Notes under the pieces: model-generated
Told to the model about the DNA's origin: nothing
Database searches by the model: none
What the model saw: the letters and a program-made list of their open reading frames with translations, nothing else
NCBI GenBank assembly: GCA_051294375.1
Contig: CM119269.1
Span: 22,307,808 to 22,371,807 of the forward strand
Source: Paraspadella gotoi
Taxonomy: Eukaryota; Chaetognatha
DNA: 64,000 nt
Reading direction: 5' to 3'
Translations under genes and position numbers: made by a program
In this document: positions 11,429-24,287 of the stretch, one piece after another
Layout: every line of letters begins with the position of its first letter
Position numbering within the stretch: the first letter of the stretch is position 1

Positions 11429-13433
11429 CTCTCTCCTCTCTCTCTCATCTCTCTCTCTCTCTCTCTCTCTCTCCTCTCTGGGAATCGCAAAAGTTCTTAA
11501 CCTTCTCTCAAATCGACAAAAAAGAGAGGAAACATGATTTCGAACTCGTGACCTCCTCATTCCTGGATCTCAGAGCAAAGGATTTCGCAGATTCAAATAA
11601 GGATTCCTCGGTCCAGGGAGATATTCTCTCTTTCTCTCTTCTCTGGGACTTTCTATTTTGGGGCAGAGAGAGAGAGCGAGAAGGAGAGAGAGAAGAGAGA
11701 AGCATCGCAGATCTGTGGCGTCTCTCCAAACATAAGAAAAAACTGTTTATCGAGATATTTTAATGAAATTTACTCGCAAATAGAGTAGGACTGAAAAAAA
11801 ACAGGGACAGACAGCCAAGACAGACAACAACCAGCACAGGAAACAGACGGACGAATATCCACCTTTTGTAACCAAATTACAAACGTTATACTTTGAATTC
11901 ATGTTACTTTCAATATTTTTAGAATTCCTTTCTTCTTAAAACTTATAAACCTTATTGTACTGGAAATTAACTTCGGTATATGGGAGTCTTAATGAAAGCT
12001 TGCAGGTTCCTGTTATTTATTATCTTGTGAGAAGGAGAGCAATTAATCCAGTTATGTCCAAAGGACAATTTCCTCATGTCATGTAATATTAGTCTTACTT
12101 TATAATCTAATTCTAATTCTAATTTAATTCCTAATCTTCATCTCTTAATCTTAATTCAACTTTCATACTTTCTTTTCATCTAAAAACGTGTGATGAAACA
12201 AAGAGAAAATTTTTAACGATTCGTCCGTCAGGTAAAAATTACTTTGCTTTTTCTTTCTTTTTCTTTTCTTTCTTTCTTCTTTCTTTCTTTCTTTCTTTCT
12301 TTCCTTTCTTTCTTTCTTTATTTTAAAAACCTTTTGTTTTATAATATGATTTTAGGAGGAGAGAGAGAGAGAGAGAGAGAGAGACGTTTCCCTTGTCTTC
12401 GTGTTGTTCTTTTCCCGAAGTATTTTTTTTTTATGGAAATTCTGTCCACTCTCTATCCTTCCATCGGTCTCTCTCTCTCATCTCCTCTCTCTCTCTCTCT
12501 TCTCTCTCTCTCTTCTCTCTACCTCCCTCTCCCCACTCTGTCTCTGTCTCTCTCATCCTGTTTACTTTTCAATTGTTTACTCCTCCGTTTGTGACTCTTG
12601 TTGCTCATTGGAGAGAAAATTCCTACCCTTATTGATTCTCCCTCCGAGATTCCGCTTCGGGGTTTTTTCGGCAACTGTTACTCAAAAGCGGCACCATTTT
12701 TAGGTTTATATTTAATTTTACTTTAATATAAAGGTTTAAAAAAAAGTAAATATTATGATTTAAAGATAAGTGTTAAGGTTATGGTCAGGGGATTAGGGTT
12801 AAATATTGGGATTAGAAATAAAAGATTAAAAATTTAATAAAAAGTTTAGTATATATTTTAACTATGTTATTTCCTGTTAGAGATAGATGGCTTTTACCTA
12901 TCTTAAGCTTCTCAATTATAGAAAAATATTTTATTTTAATGATTATTTTTAAAAAATATATAAAATCTTTTTTAAAAAAACCAAATTGGGACGCTTTCGG
13001 GAAATTATAGTGCCTATTATCCCACTTTTTCTTTCCATTTCTCTTTCCTTATTCTTTCTCATTCTGCTGATTAAACTTTTGCCTTTTCATTTGGGACATT
13101 TCTTTTGCAACAATTTTGTGCCGAAAGGCCTGCTGGCTTTAAAAAGATTGGTTTGGGTCTTTTTTTATTTCTTTTTTCTTTCTTTCTTTTCTTTCTCCCT
13201 TTCCTTTTCCGATAAAACTTTACCTTTCAGCCTGCGTGCGGTTTCCCTGCCTTTTCTACCCTTTCTCTGCGTTTTGTCGCGTTACGCCGCCCGCGACCGC
13301 GACCGTCGGACGACGACGAAGAAAAAAGATTGATGACTACGAAGATAAACAAAGAGGACGACGGACAACGACGACTACGACCGATGACAAACGACGTCCA
13401 GCGATCGATTTTCGGAAGGCTTAAGGCCTTAAT
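10441..13433. other. Low-complexity intergenic DNA
   Basis: Holds GAGGAA-type purine tracts (10510-10720), an AAAG/poly-A tract (10920-11260), a CT tract (11360-11475), a CTTT tract (12250-12320) and further CT tracts near 12470-12560. Apart from the MITE-like copy near 12.7-13.0 kb and a weak SINE-like piece near 12.0 kb, I see nothing gene-like. Confidence 0.7.
12675..13010. mobile_element. MITE-like element with telomere-like interior
   Basis: The left end reads CAAAAGCGGCACCATTTTTA and the right end AAATTGGGACGCTTTCGGG, which is its approximate inverse. The interior has GGGATTAGGGTTAAA-type blocks. No coding capacity. Confidence 0.5.
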
Positions 13434-13753
13434 TTGCAATTATTTTTTTGGGAGAAAAAAGTCAAAATCCTGGCGGAAAATGTTTTTGGGGCCACATTAA
13501 GTTCCTCTTTGAATCGAAAAAAAAATATCTTAACATATCTCCCAAAAGATGTTATAAACAATGTTAAAAAAGAATTTAGGTCCGAAATAGTAAGTTTCAA
13601 CAAGCTCATTGATGGTAAGTCGTTGCTTAGGAACGCGACAGAGCGGAAACTGAGGGCCAAAGATGAGGAAAAGACACGGGCGTTATCTATGGGAGAGAGG
13701 AAGAGCAAGAAAAAGACCGGCCCACGGCGAGAGGTGTTGGAACTGAGTTTTGG
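13434..13753 (+). CDS. Possible coding exon of an unrecognised protein
   Basis: An open frame of about 106 residues with mixed, non-repetitive amino-acid composition ends at a good splice donor (TGG then GTAAGG at 13754). A readable stretch is ILTYLPKDVINNVKKEF, followed by a lysine/arginine-rich end. There is no convincing start codon or upstream acceptor within the frame, so the left border is uncertain. I do not recognise the family. It stands out because it is surrounded by simple sequence. It could be an internal exon of an otherwise unseen gene, a retroelement fragment or chance. Confidence 0.3.
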
Positions 13754-14363
13754 GTAAGGAATTCTCTTTTTTTTTTTGGGTCAGGGAAATTTGAGAGTCA
13801 TGGATCGGTGTAAGGGGGTGAAGGAGAGGGGTGAGAGGGGAGAGAGGGAGGAAGAGGAGGGAGGAGGGAGGAGAGGAGGAAGAGGAGGGATAATAGGAAG
13901 GAAAAGGATTATTAAGAATGGAGGAGAAAAAATTCCATCAGGAAGAAGAGTGAGAGAGAGAGAGAGAGAAGAGAGAGAAGAGAGAGGGGAGGGAGGGAGA
14001 TGATAGAGGAGGAGAAGAGTGAGAGAATAGCATGAGGACAGGTAAGGTCAGGCAACCACTTGAATTGGAACTGTTTCTTTACTGTTTTTCGGTCTCAGAC
14101 GATGGCACCTGAATTCGATAGTTTATGCAGGTCGGCTGCGTCGAGAGATGAGTTCAAAAGTTCAGTTCAGTGACATGTATTAATAACATAGTTGACAGTT
14201 GTTGAAGTTATTTACGACGATTTTAGCCATATGCTCTCTGGATATGCTGTACTAAATGTTAATGTATCGAACTGAGATGGTTCCTGTATCCTTTTCTCGC
14301 TTTAATTTAAAAAAATTAAACTATCTTTTGTTTCATCGTTTTTCAGAGAGTATCTCCTCCCTT

Positions 14364-14403
<40 letters not shown>

Positions 14404-15139
14404 CAACCTCAACGCCTTGAATCGTTGGCTTCTCTTTGAGAAAAGAATTTATGATCGCGACAAAAATAAATCAAGTTTTCAAGATTGGAGAGCAGACGGT
14501 GGGAGAGAGAGAGAAAGAGAGAGTCACAAATCAGAGTGAGACAGAGACACTTTGACGCGATGGCAGAGAGAGAGGTTGGAGAGAGTGAGAGAGAGAAAAG
14601 GGATAAATTAAACTTTAAAAAGTGAAAGAATGAAAAATAGAGAAAATAGAGATTAAAGAATAAAAAACCTTGAAGAACAATCATATTTATAGTAATCGGT
14701 GTAGTTCCAGTTGCTAAAAAGCAAAAGTATTAAAGCGTATTGCTTATTCAGTTTAATATTAAACAGTATAGCTTATTCAGTTTTATATTAAAGAGTATAG
14801 CTTATTCAGTTTTATATTTTAATCGTCAGTGATAAAACTTAAGGGAATGCATCTTTCATACAATTGAAACATTCTTTGAAACATAAGGCCACTTCATTAG
14901 CCAGGTGCTCTGGGAGTGAATAAACTAGACTGTGAGAGAGTCTTGATTGAAAGTTTGCCGGAACCTGCTATGTCATTATCTTGTAAGAGTGATGGAGGCC
15001 TTAAACCACCAAAGCCTGTTCAAAGTCAGGGGCAAGATAGCTTATTTTTTAAATGAATGGATAATTGTTATATAGGTTTTACCGATTTCATTAAAAATAT
15101 ATCCAAATTACTAATTTAATCCTTTTTTTCATTTTTTAG
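13754..15139. other. Intergenic or 5' leader region upstream of cadherin gene A
   Basis: G-rich AGGAGG tracts (13800-14000), GA tracts (14365-14400, 14500-14600), three direct copies of a 29-base unit TAGCTTATTCAGTTTTATAT (14725-14820), and a SINE-like copy. No exon was identified. An acceptor at 15138-15139 suggests that a 5' untranslated exon lies somewhere upstream. Confidence 0.6.
14889..15062 (-). repeat. SINE-like dispersed element, copy 3
   Basis: Near-complete copy containing GGGAGTGAATAAAC, AGAGTCTTGATTGAAAG and GATGGAGGCCTTAAACCACC, about 90 bases before the first coding exon of gene A. Confidence 0.6.
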
Positions 15140-15155
15140 GTCATCATATTCGACT

Positions 15156-16378
15156 ATGCCTCCCTCCTCCCATCTCTCCCACCTCATCCTCCTCCTCCTC
15201 CTCCTCCTCCTCCTCCCCTATCTGTCCTCCCCCGCCTCTCTCTCCCTCACCTCTCTCTCTCTCTCTTCCACCTCCGTCGACTTCATATTCGGTCAGTCGG
15301 TCTATCTCGACGAGAATTCGATTCCGAGGGAAAATCGAAAAACTTTGTCGATCGGAGAAGAAGGAAGTTTAGTGTCGATCACTGGCTACGTGGATCAATT
15401 GGAATTGAGAAATAGGATTGAGTGAGTGGAAAAAAAGAAAAGAGAAAAGAAAAGAAAAGAAAAGAAAAGACACGACAAGACAAACAAGACAAGACAAGAC
15501 AAGACAAGACAAGACAAGACAAGACAAGACAAGACAAAGACAAGAAAAAAGAAAAGAAAAGAAAAGAAAAAAAAGAAAAGAAAAAAAGAAAGACAAGACC
15601 AGGAAAGAAAGACAAGACAAGACAAGACAAAGACAAGACAAGACAAGACAAAGACAGACAAGACAAGACAAGACAAGACAAGACAAGACAAGATCGGTCC
15701 ATTCAATGTATTGCCCTGCAGTGAATTTCCCTGGGATCACATGACTACATGACTAGAAAATTTATGTATAACATACGTCTTATGGTTGATCACTACTGTA
15801 CAAAGTTTCATTTCAAACAACCAGACATAAGCTGCATTTATTCTGTGATCACGTGACTGTAGTTTTGGGAGGTCACGTGACTACACATTGTATGAAACAC
15901 TTGCACAAGAAGCATTTAGTGATGTCTAACCAGTCTGCCAAGTATTAACCAAAATTACTTTCTGAGCCCATGTATTTAAGACATGCACTGCATTGCAATT
16001 ACGTATTTTTTTCTTTTTTTTTTACTCCGTTAATTAGATTAATATTTAATAATCGAGAAACAACAGTTTCTCTCTCAAAAAATGATACCTTAATAAATAA
16101 TCAAAAAGTATCGTTTCTAAAAAGCTTTATCGAGAGATTAAAATCTTTAAAAATACTCAATAAAAAATTATTAGTCTTGACAGAATTCTAAATTGGTTTA
16201 GCAGCCATAATTGCCAAAAAAATTTTATTTCATCTGTGGGATTATAAAGTAAAGAATTTGAATGAATTCGTTCTTTATTGCCTTACATTTGGAACCTGGG
16301 TTTAAATAGAGGAAAATACTGGCACACTGCAATATGCAAATGAGTTTATAGCCTAAGAAAAAAGAAAGAAAGAAAGAG

Positions 16379-16417
<39 letters not shown>

Positions 16418-16418
16418 A

Positions 16419-16491
<73 letters not shown>

Positions 16492-18436
16492 TTAAATAAT
16501 ATCTCCCAATGCCCTCATTATTCAAAAAGGTACGTCCGTTACGAGAGTGAAATTCTCTACGATAAAGTTTTAGCGGAAAAAGGAGGATTTTTCTTTTACC
16601 TCAAAGACTTGACACCCGGGGCTCCTGACTACAGGACTTGGGTCTATCTCAACGGGACTCTGGATAGAGAGATCGTTGGGGACGAGTTCACTCTGGACGT
16701 AGTGGCGAGGTAAGGTCTTTGGGTGAGGGAAAGAGTAACTATTAAGTATTTGTTAAAATGTATTGTTTGCTTGTTTTGTCACTTAATTTAACGATAAATG
16801 ATTAGCTGAATGTGTTGTGTTAAATAGTAATAAAGATTTATGGTTCTCCCCCTCCGTTCCCTCCCTCATCCTCTCCTCTCCTCCCCTTCCTCCCCGCTCT
16901 CTCTCCTCGTCCTCGCCGCCTCTCTCCTACATCCTCTCGTCTTCTCTCTCCTCTTCCCCTTCTCATCTCGCTCTCTCCCCTCTCTACCCCTCGTCTCTCC
17001 TCTCTCCCCCTCTCTCTCCTCTCTCCCCCTCTCTTCCCCCTCTCTCCCTCCTCTCTCCACCTCGCTCTCTCCCGAGTTGGGTACGCAGTTGTCATGATCA
17101 GTCGAGTGTGTGCACGCAGGGTGCGGGGATAGTGACGAGGCACAGATGGCGTCTGACTTGTGGCTGCCACGTGATGGGGCAAAATGGTGGCAGTCGCGAA
17201 GCCGCCGACGGGCGGGATGGATTATGAGGTCGTTGTGTGTACCAGAATGAAAAGGCTCTGGACACAGTCGAGCATGGGACAGTGATATGTGTATTATCGC
17301 GATCCCCTCGGATGACATCTTGTTGTGACAGTCTTAGAAGTCGCAACGGTTACAGAAGTAGAATTCGGAGTACCGCGAGAGAGGTCTTTAAGGATCGGTT
17401 GCTCCTCGGTCCACGGGCAGTTTAGCAGTCTTGCGGCAATTTGATGTACAGATCTAACACAGCGCGAGGGATTGTCGTATGGTTCACTGCCAGAGTTGTC
17501 TGTATGAGTAGATTTGTATTTAGCCAGTGGGACAGTTAGCCATTTATGGTCGCGGATGTAGAAGCGTTGGTTAGTGAGGAGTTATATGGCCTGCTATTGC
17601 GGTGCGGGAATCAGCTTTCTCTCCTCGATGTAGAGGATTGGGATCACATTCTCTACGGATGAGCTCATATTGTGATCTATTGTAGTTGTGAAGATTGCGA
17701 GGACCTAAGTTGATTTCTGCAAGGTCCAGGAGTGAAGACGTCACCGTATCGATGCGTGTAGCGTGTGTCTCGGATCTGGCAGACGGGAGTGCTAAGGAGT
17801 TGGTGCGGCATGGCGCGAGTTCATGTTATTTAGACGAATGGTGAAATATGCGTCCGTGCTGGTTACGGTGCGCTAACGTATTGTGAGACGAAGGACTGAG
17901 GGTGCGCTCTGTGATACAGGTGCGTACTGGCAGTGAGCGAGTTACTGGTGTCGATTAGGGGTGCCGGCGGTGCTGACCCTCTATATTTTCCTTTGCGGTG
18001 TGATAACAGCGAATAAATACAGTGGGGCGATGGCAGTGACTTCAGCTGTCTGGTTGGGCAGTATGTAGAGGCGGTGATAACGTTGCATGTGAGGTCGCGC
18101 AGAAGTGCGAGTGTTGAGTGAATCGACTGGCCAGATGCGTCGGAGTTTGTTAGCTGATGCACCCTGACGTCGTGGGCGTTCGCGCAGTGTCCGTGCGACC
18201 GTCGTACTAGAGTGCAGCAGCGGCAGCATTGTACCAAATGATAACGGGAGAAGAGTGTTCCCCCTCTCTCGCCCCTCCTCTCCACCCTCATCTCCACCCC
18301 CTCTCCCCCCCTCCTGTCCCCCTCTCTCTCCCTCTCATTCTCCTCTCTCCCCCTCTCTCTCTCTCTCTCCCCTCTCTCTCTCCCACCTCTCTCTCCTCTC
18401 TCCCCTCTCTCTCCCTCTCTCTCTCCCTCTCTCCCC

Positions 18437-18467
<31 letters not shown>

Positions 18468-21400
18468 CTCCTCTCTCCTCTCCTCTCTCTCTCTCTCTCC
18501 TCTCCTCTCTTCTCTCTTCTCCTCTCTCTCGCTCTCTCTCCTCTCTCCCCCGTCTCCTCTCTCTCCTCTCTCCTCTCTCCCCTCTCTCTCCTTCTCTCTG
18601 CCTCTCTCTCTCTCTCTTCCCCTCTCTCCTCCCCCTCTCTCTCCCCTCTTCTCTCCCTCTTCTCCCCTCTCTCCCCTCTCTCTCTCTCCCTCTCCCCCTC
18701 TCTCCCCTCTTCTCTCTCCCTCTCTCCCCCTCTTCCTCTCCTCTCTCCCCCGCCTCTCTTCTCCTCTCTCCCCTCTCTCTCCTCTCTCCCCCCTCTCTCC
18801 CCCTCTCTCCCCCCTCTCTCTCCTCTCTCCCCCTCCTCCCCCTCTCTCTCCTCTCTCCTCTCCTCTCTCCCCTCTCTCCCCTCTCTCTCTCCTCTCCCTC
18901 CCCCTCTCCCTCCTCTTCTCCCCCCTCCTCTCCCTCTCTCTCTCTCCCTCTCTCCCCCTCACTCTCCCCTCTCTCCCCCCTTCTCCCTCCCTCCTCTTCT
19001 CTCCCCTTCTCTCCTCTCGTCCCCTCTCTCTCCCCCCTCGCTCTCCCCCTCTCTCCCCCTCTCTCTCTTCTCCTCTCGTCCCCTCTCTCCCTCGTTCCCC
19101 TCTCCTCGCCTCTCTCCCCTCTCTCCCCTGCTCTCCCCTCGTCTCCCCCTCTCTCTCCCCCGCCTCTCCCCCTCTCTCCCCCTCTCCTCTCCTCTTCTCG
19201 CCTCTCTCTCCCTCTCTCCCTCCGTCTCTCTCTCCTCTCTCTCCTCTCTCCCCCTCTCTCCCCTCTCTCCCCCTCTCTTCCCCCTCTCTCCCCTCTCTCC
19301 GCCCTCTTTCCCCCTCTCTCTCTCTCCTCTCCTCCCCTCTTCCCCTCTCTCCCCCTCTCTCACCCCTCTCTCTTACCCTCTCCCCTCTCTCCTCTCTCCC
19401 CTCTCTCTCCCCTCTCCGTCTCTCTCTCTCCCTTCTCCCCCTCTCTCCCCCTCTCCCCCTCTCTCCCCTCCTCCCCCTCAGATATAAACTCTACAACGAA
19501 ACCGAGAGAACGCAAAACGAACGCGTCAAAGTTTACATCAGAGATCGAAACGACAATTCTGCCGCTCTGCGGCGTCGGCTGCCGGGGCTGCGTCGACGGC
19601 GTCGGTGGAGAACGGCACGGCGGTCGGTCGTCATCCACGGATTCCAAGCGCGTTCGTCGACGCCGATAAGAACGATTACGGGCGCGTCACGTATTCGGTC
19701 GTTCGCCTCGTGGGGCATTCAAGGAAGGAAGCTCCACGCGCGGTACAAGAGACAAGGGGGGAAGGAGTTGAGCATGAAATTGGTACAATAAATATAAAAA
19801 ATGATCTATTTGGTTGGTTTAAGAGCCTCCATCACTCTTACAAGAATAATGACATAGCAGGTCCCTGCAAGATTTCAATCAAGACTCTCACGTCGAGTTT
19901 ATTCACTCCCTGAGTACCGGCTTCCCTATATAAAGTGGTATGATATTTAAAAGAATGGTTCAATTGTATATTGGTTAAATAATTAAATATTAAAACTAAT
20001 GAATAAATCGTTATATGTTTAGACTTCATAACTTGTATTAAGCTAAATAGGTCTTAAAGAAATTAATTACGCATTTTGTTGGTGTTCGATTCGCCGTCGT
20101 TATCTTATTTATCGATCCCTCGTTCCCGTCAGTGACGTCATTGCTGTCACTCTTTAACATCAATCGGATCCCTAATTTTAAAATCACCATCCCAATCCCC
20201 ATCCCCTTCCCCTTCCCAATCACCATCTCAATCCCCATCCCCTTCCCCCTTCCCAATCCCCATCCCATCCCCATCCCTCACCCTCCATCACCATCCGCCA
20301 TCTCAATACCCATCCTTCCAATCCCCATTCCCCATCTCAATCCCCATCACCATCTCAATCCCCATCACCATCACCATCCCCTTTTCAATCCCATCCCCAT
20401 CCCAATCCCATCCCAATCCAACAATCCAATCCCCATCCCCATTTTGATCAATCACCTAGAGCAGTCATGCCCTGTCAATCTCAATCCCTAGAGCAGTATC
20501 GACTGCCCTGTCAATCTCAATCTCAATCCCTAGAGCAGTCATGCCCTGTCAATCTCAATCCCTAGAGCAGTCATGCCCTGTCAATCTCAATCCCTAAGGC
20601 AGTCATGCCTGTCAATCTCAATCCCTAGAGCAGTCATGCCCTGTAATCTCAATCTAGAGCAGTCATGCCCTGTCAATCTCAATCCCTAGAGCAGTCATGC
20701 CCTGTCAATCTCAATCCCTAGAGAAGTCATGCCCTGTCAATCTCAATCCCTAGAGCAGTCATGCCCTGTCAATCTCAATCCTAGAGCAGTGTAGCCGCTG
20801 TTAATCTCAAATCCCTAGAGCAGTCATGCCCTGTTAATCTCAATCCCTAAGAGCAGTCATGCCCTGTTAATCTCAATCCTAGAGCAGTCATGCCTGTTAA
20901 TCTCAATCCCTAGAGCAGTCATGCCTGTCAATCTCAAATCCCTAGAGCAAGTCATGCCCTGTCAATCTCAATCCCTAAGAGCAGTCATGCCCTGTCAATT
21001 CTGCAATTCCCTAGAGCAAGTCATGCCCTGTCAATCTCAATCTCTTTCCCGTATTTTTTCAATCCCTAGTTTCCATCAATCTTAACATTTTTTTGATTCT
21101 TAATTCCTAATCAATTTTAACCCCATCCAAATTTTATCAATCCCGAGTTCAATGTTAATCTCATCATTAATGTTTATCTTAATAAATACCTAAATTCCCG
21201 ACGACCCTGACGCCATCTCCGATTTTATTGATCCCAAGTTCCGCGTCGATCCAAGCGTCATATCGATCGACGCCAACAGCGGACAAATGAACAACAGCGG
21301 AGATTTGGACAGAGAAAACTTTGCGACTTTGATTGTAGAAATCGAAGCGAAAGATGGAGACCCAGACCCTAATGGAGTTAGGAGAACGTTACAAGTAAAA

Positions 21401-21913
21401 TATGAATGAATAGCTTTCTTACTTTGAATGTTATTGACAAATTTTAGTGCAATTATGTTTAACCTAATTTAAAGTTATTCATTCATTTACGACTTAAAAT
21501 CATTGCTTTTCTGCTCCTCATCTTTTGAAACCAACAGCAGAAAAATCAATAAATCAATAAATCAATAAATATATCAATAAATCAATAAATAAATCAATAA
21601 ATCAATAAATAAATCAATAAATAACCCCCAAACCCCTAACTCGACTCCCCCCTTAAAAACCCCTCCCCCCAGAACTTCACCCTCGTCATCAAAGACGTCA
21701 ACGACCACGCCCCCTTCTTCCTCGTGACGTCTCCGCTCATCGTCTCAGTCCCCGAAGACGCCGTCAAACCGGACGCGCGTGCGCGTCGCTTCCGGTCGAG
21801 ACGAAGACATCGACGCCAACGGAAAAATCGTTTTGAGTTTGGATCGTGACGAAGATTTTGAGATAGAAGTGATAAGAAGAGAAGAGGGGAAGTAGTGGCG
21901 CATTTAGTGGGTA

Positions 21914-22009
<96 letters not shown>

Positions 22010-24191
22010 CTTGATTGATTATAAGTAATGAATTAATTATAAATCAATAAATATAATATTTTACTCACAAACCCAAATCAATCAAACTTTAAATTACTGT
22101 AATCTATATTAGATCAATAATTCCATAAAAATGAATCGATCAATCCATGAATCGATCAATCAATCAATCAATCATTCCATCAATAATTTAATGAATAATA
22201 TTTATTAAAAATAGTTCATTCAACGATGGATCAATCATCAATCATCAATCATCAAACCAAAAAACGAATCAATCGATACAATAATTAAATCAATCAATCA
22301 ATCAATCAATTAATTAAATCAAATCAATCAAATGATCCCCTTTAAATCCCTGCCCCCATTCCCCACCCATCAAGTCCGTTCCAAACTGGACTACGAATCG
22401 ACCCCGATATACAACTTGACGGCCAAAGCTCGCGACTCTTCGCCGCCATTTTATTCCGCGACTCTCGACATCCGGGTCTTTATCGAGGATGTAAACGACG
22501 CCGGGCCGAGTTTCGTCGACGCCGGCGTCTTCGGCGTCGACAGAGACGCCGGGAAGGGGGCGTTGGTGGGCGTGGTGGAGATAGAAGACAAGGACGGGTG
22601 GGTTTGGAGCGATGGTGGTTTGGAGCGATGGTGGGTTTTTTTTTTACGAATATGATGTGAGGCGAAATTGGTTGGTGTACAATTTAAATTTTTTAATGAT
22701 TTAACTAAACTCTCTGACTCCAATATGTAACTTATTGAATATCCATTCATTCTATATTTTAACTAAATTGCCAAGTACCAGGTACTCTGGGAGTGAATAA
22801 ACGAGACTGTGAGAGAGTCTGTGAGACTGTGAGACTGAGACTGTGAGAGAGTCTTCACTGAAAGCTTGAAGAGTCATGATATTTAATAATTTGTAAGTGA
22901 TGTCAGGGTGATGTGATGTGATGTCCAAAGTCAGGGGAAAATATAATGGGGATGAATAATTAATTTCGGTTTAATGACTGTTGCACATCTTCAACATCAA
23001 AAAACAACATCACTCAACCATCCCTCTCTTACCCCATCCCCTTCTCCAGCACCCCGCCTTACAACATCACTTTCTACGAACCCGGTGACTTGGCTGGAGT
23101 CTTTCAACTTTTGCCCGGAGATTCCAATGAGACGAGACGTTTCGTAGTCAAGGTTCATCATCGCTACTTATAATTTCGATTCCTCGCCACTTCTAAATTT
23201 TTTTAGTTTTCTCGTCATTTATAAACTTTGTTAGAATCTAAATCTTGGGCTTTATTCACCCAAAGCGGCCCCATTTCATTTTAAATTGAGGTTAGGGTGA
23301 GCGATTAGGGTTGGTTTAGAGATTGGGTTAGAGATTGGGTTAGAGACTGGGTTAGTGATTGGGTTTTAGGTTTGGTAATAGATTAAAGTTGAATTCGGGA
23401 ATTAAAGAATTTTGGATAAAAAGCCCAATTTTTTTATTTTAATTAAATCCTTATTGAATTGAACATGAAAAAATAATAAATAAATTAATCTTCAAACTAT
23501 CAATACTTCTAATTTATATTATTTAACTAATCTTTTATTTCATTTTAAAATAGACCGACCAAGGCTTTCCTCGAACTCTCGAACGAACGAACAGCATCAA
23601 ATTTCGCGCCTGTGATTCTGGAGGAAAAAGTTCAGGACCTTTGTGTACTGAGGAAGTTAAGACAGTCACTGTCTACCCCCCGGGTCCCATTGCGGTAAGA
23701 AAAGAGCAGGGAGACAGACAGATAGATAGATAGACAGAGAGAGTCTAAAAATATGAATTGTTAAGAGAAAGAGATGAACATAGAACGACATAATAACAAA
23801 TGGCTGGACAGAAAGAAAAAAGACAAAAGTTTTAAACAGACAGTTTGACAAACAAACCGATAAAGTAAAGGAAGATAGAAGGATAAAAAAACCAGACAGA
23901 AAATTCGAATAATGAAAGAAAAGGAGAGACTAATTAAGGGGCAGAATAATAGAAAGATAGAAATATCAGACAGACAGATTGACCGATAGAAACGCTGTCT
24001 CTCTTTCTTTCTCAGATCGGCGCCATCTCCATCGGTTCCTTCATCGCTCTCCTGGTGGCGCTGCTCATCCTCATCCTTCTCTGCTGTTTGGTGGCGCTGC
24101 TGTGTTGGCGCCGAAGAGAAAAAAAAGAGCATCTGATAGATGATGGGATCGCGCACGAAGTCAATTACTGTTACGTGGAAGAGGGTGAGTT

Positions 24192-24287
<96 letters not shown>

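Noticed and set aside
11540-11580. B-box-like GAGTTCGAAATC on the minus strand, possible tRNA
   Set aside because: No matching acceptor stem, D arm or A box nearby.
15385-15752. Overlapping 100-120-residue frames on both strands
   Set aside because: Artefact of the AAGAC pentamer array, which is stop-free in several frames.
17863-18297. Minus-strand frame of 144 residues in the high-complexity island
   Set aside because: No motif, no codon pattern, and its start lies in the CT satellite.
18229-19791. Open frame of about 520 residues on the plus strand
   Set aside because: Almost all Ser/Leu/Pro from the CTCTCC satellite. Only the last part overlaps real cadherin A exon 3, and there in a shifted frame.
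20456-21045. Regular repeats, considered as a CRISPR array
   Set aside because: Units are contiguous with no unique spacers, and the genome is eukaryotic.
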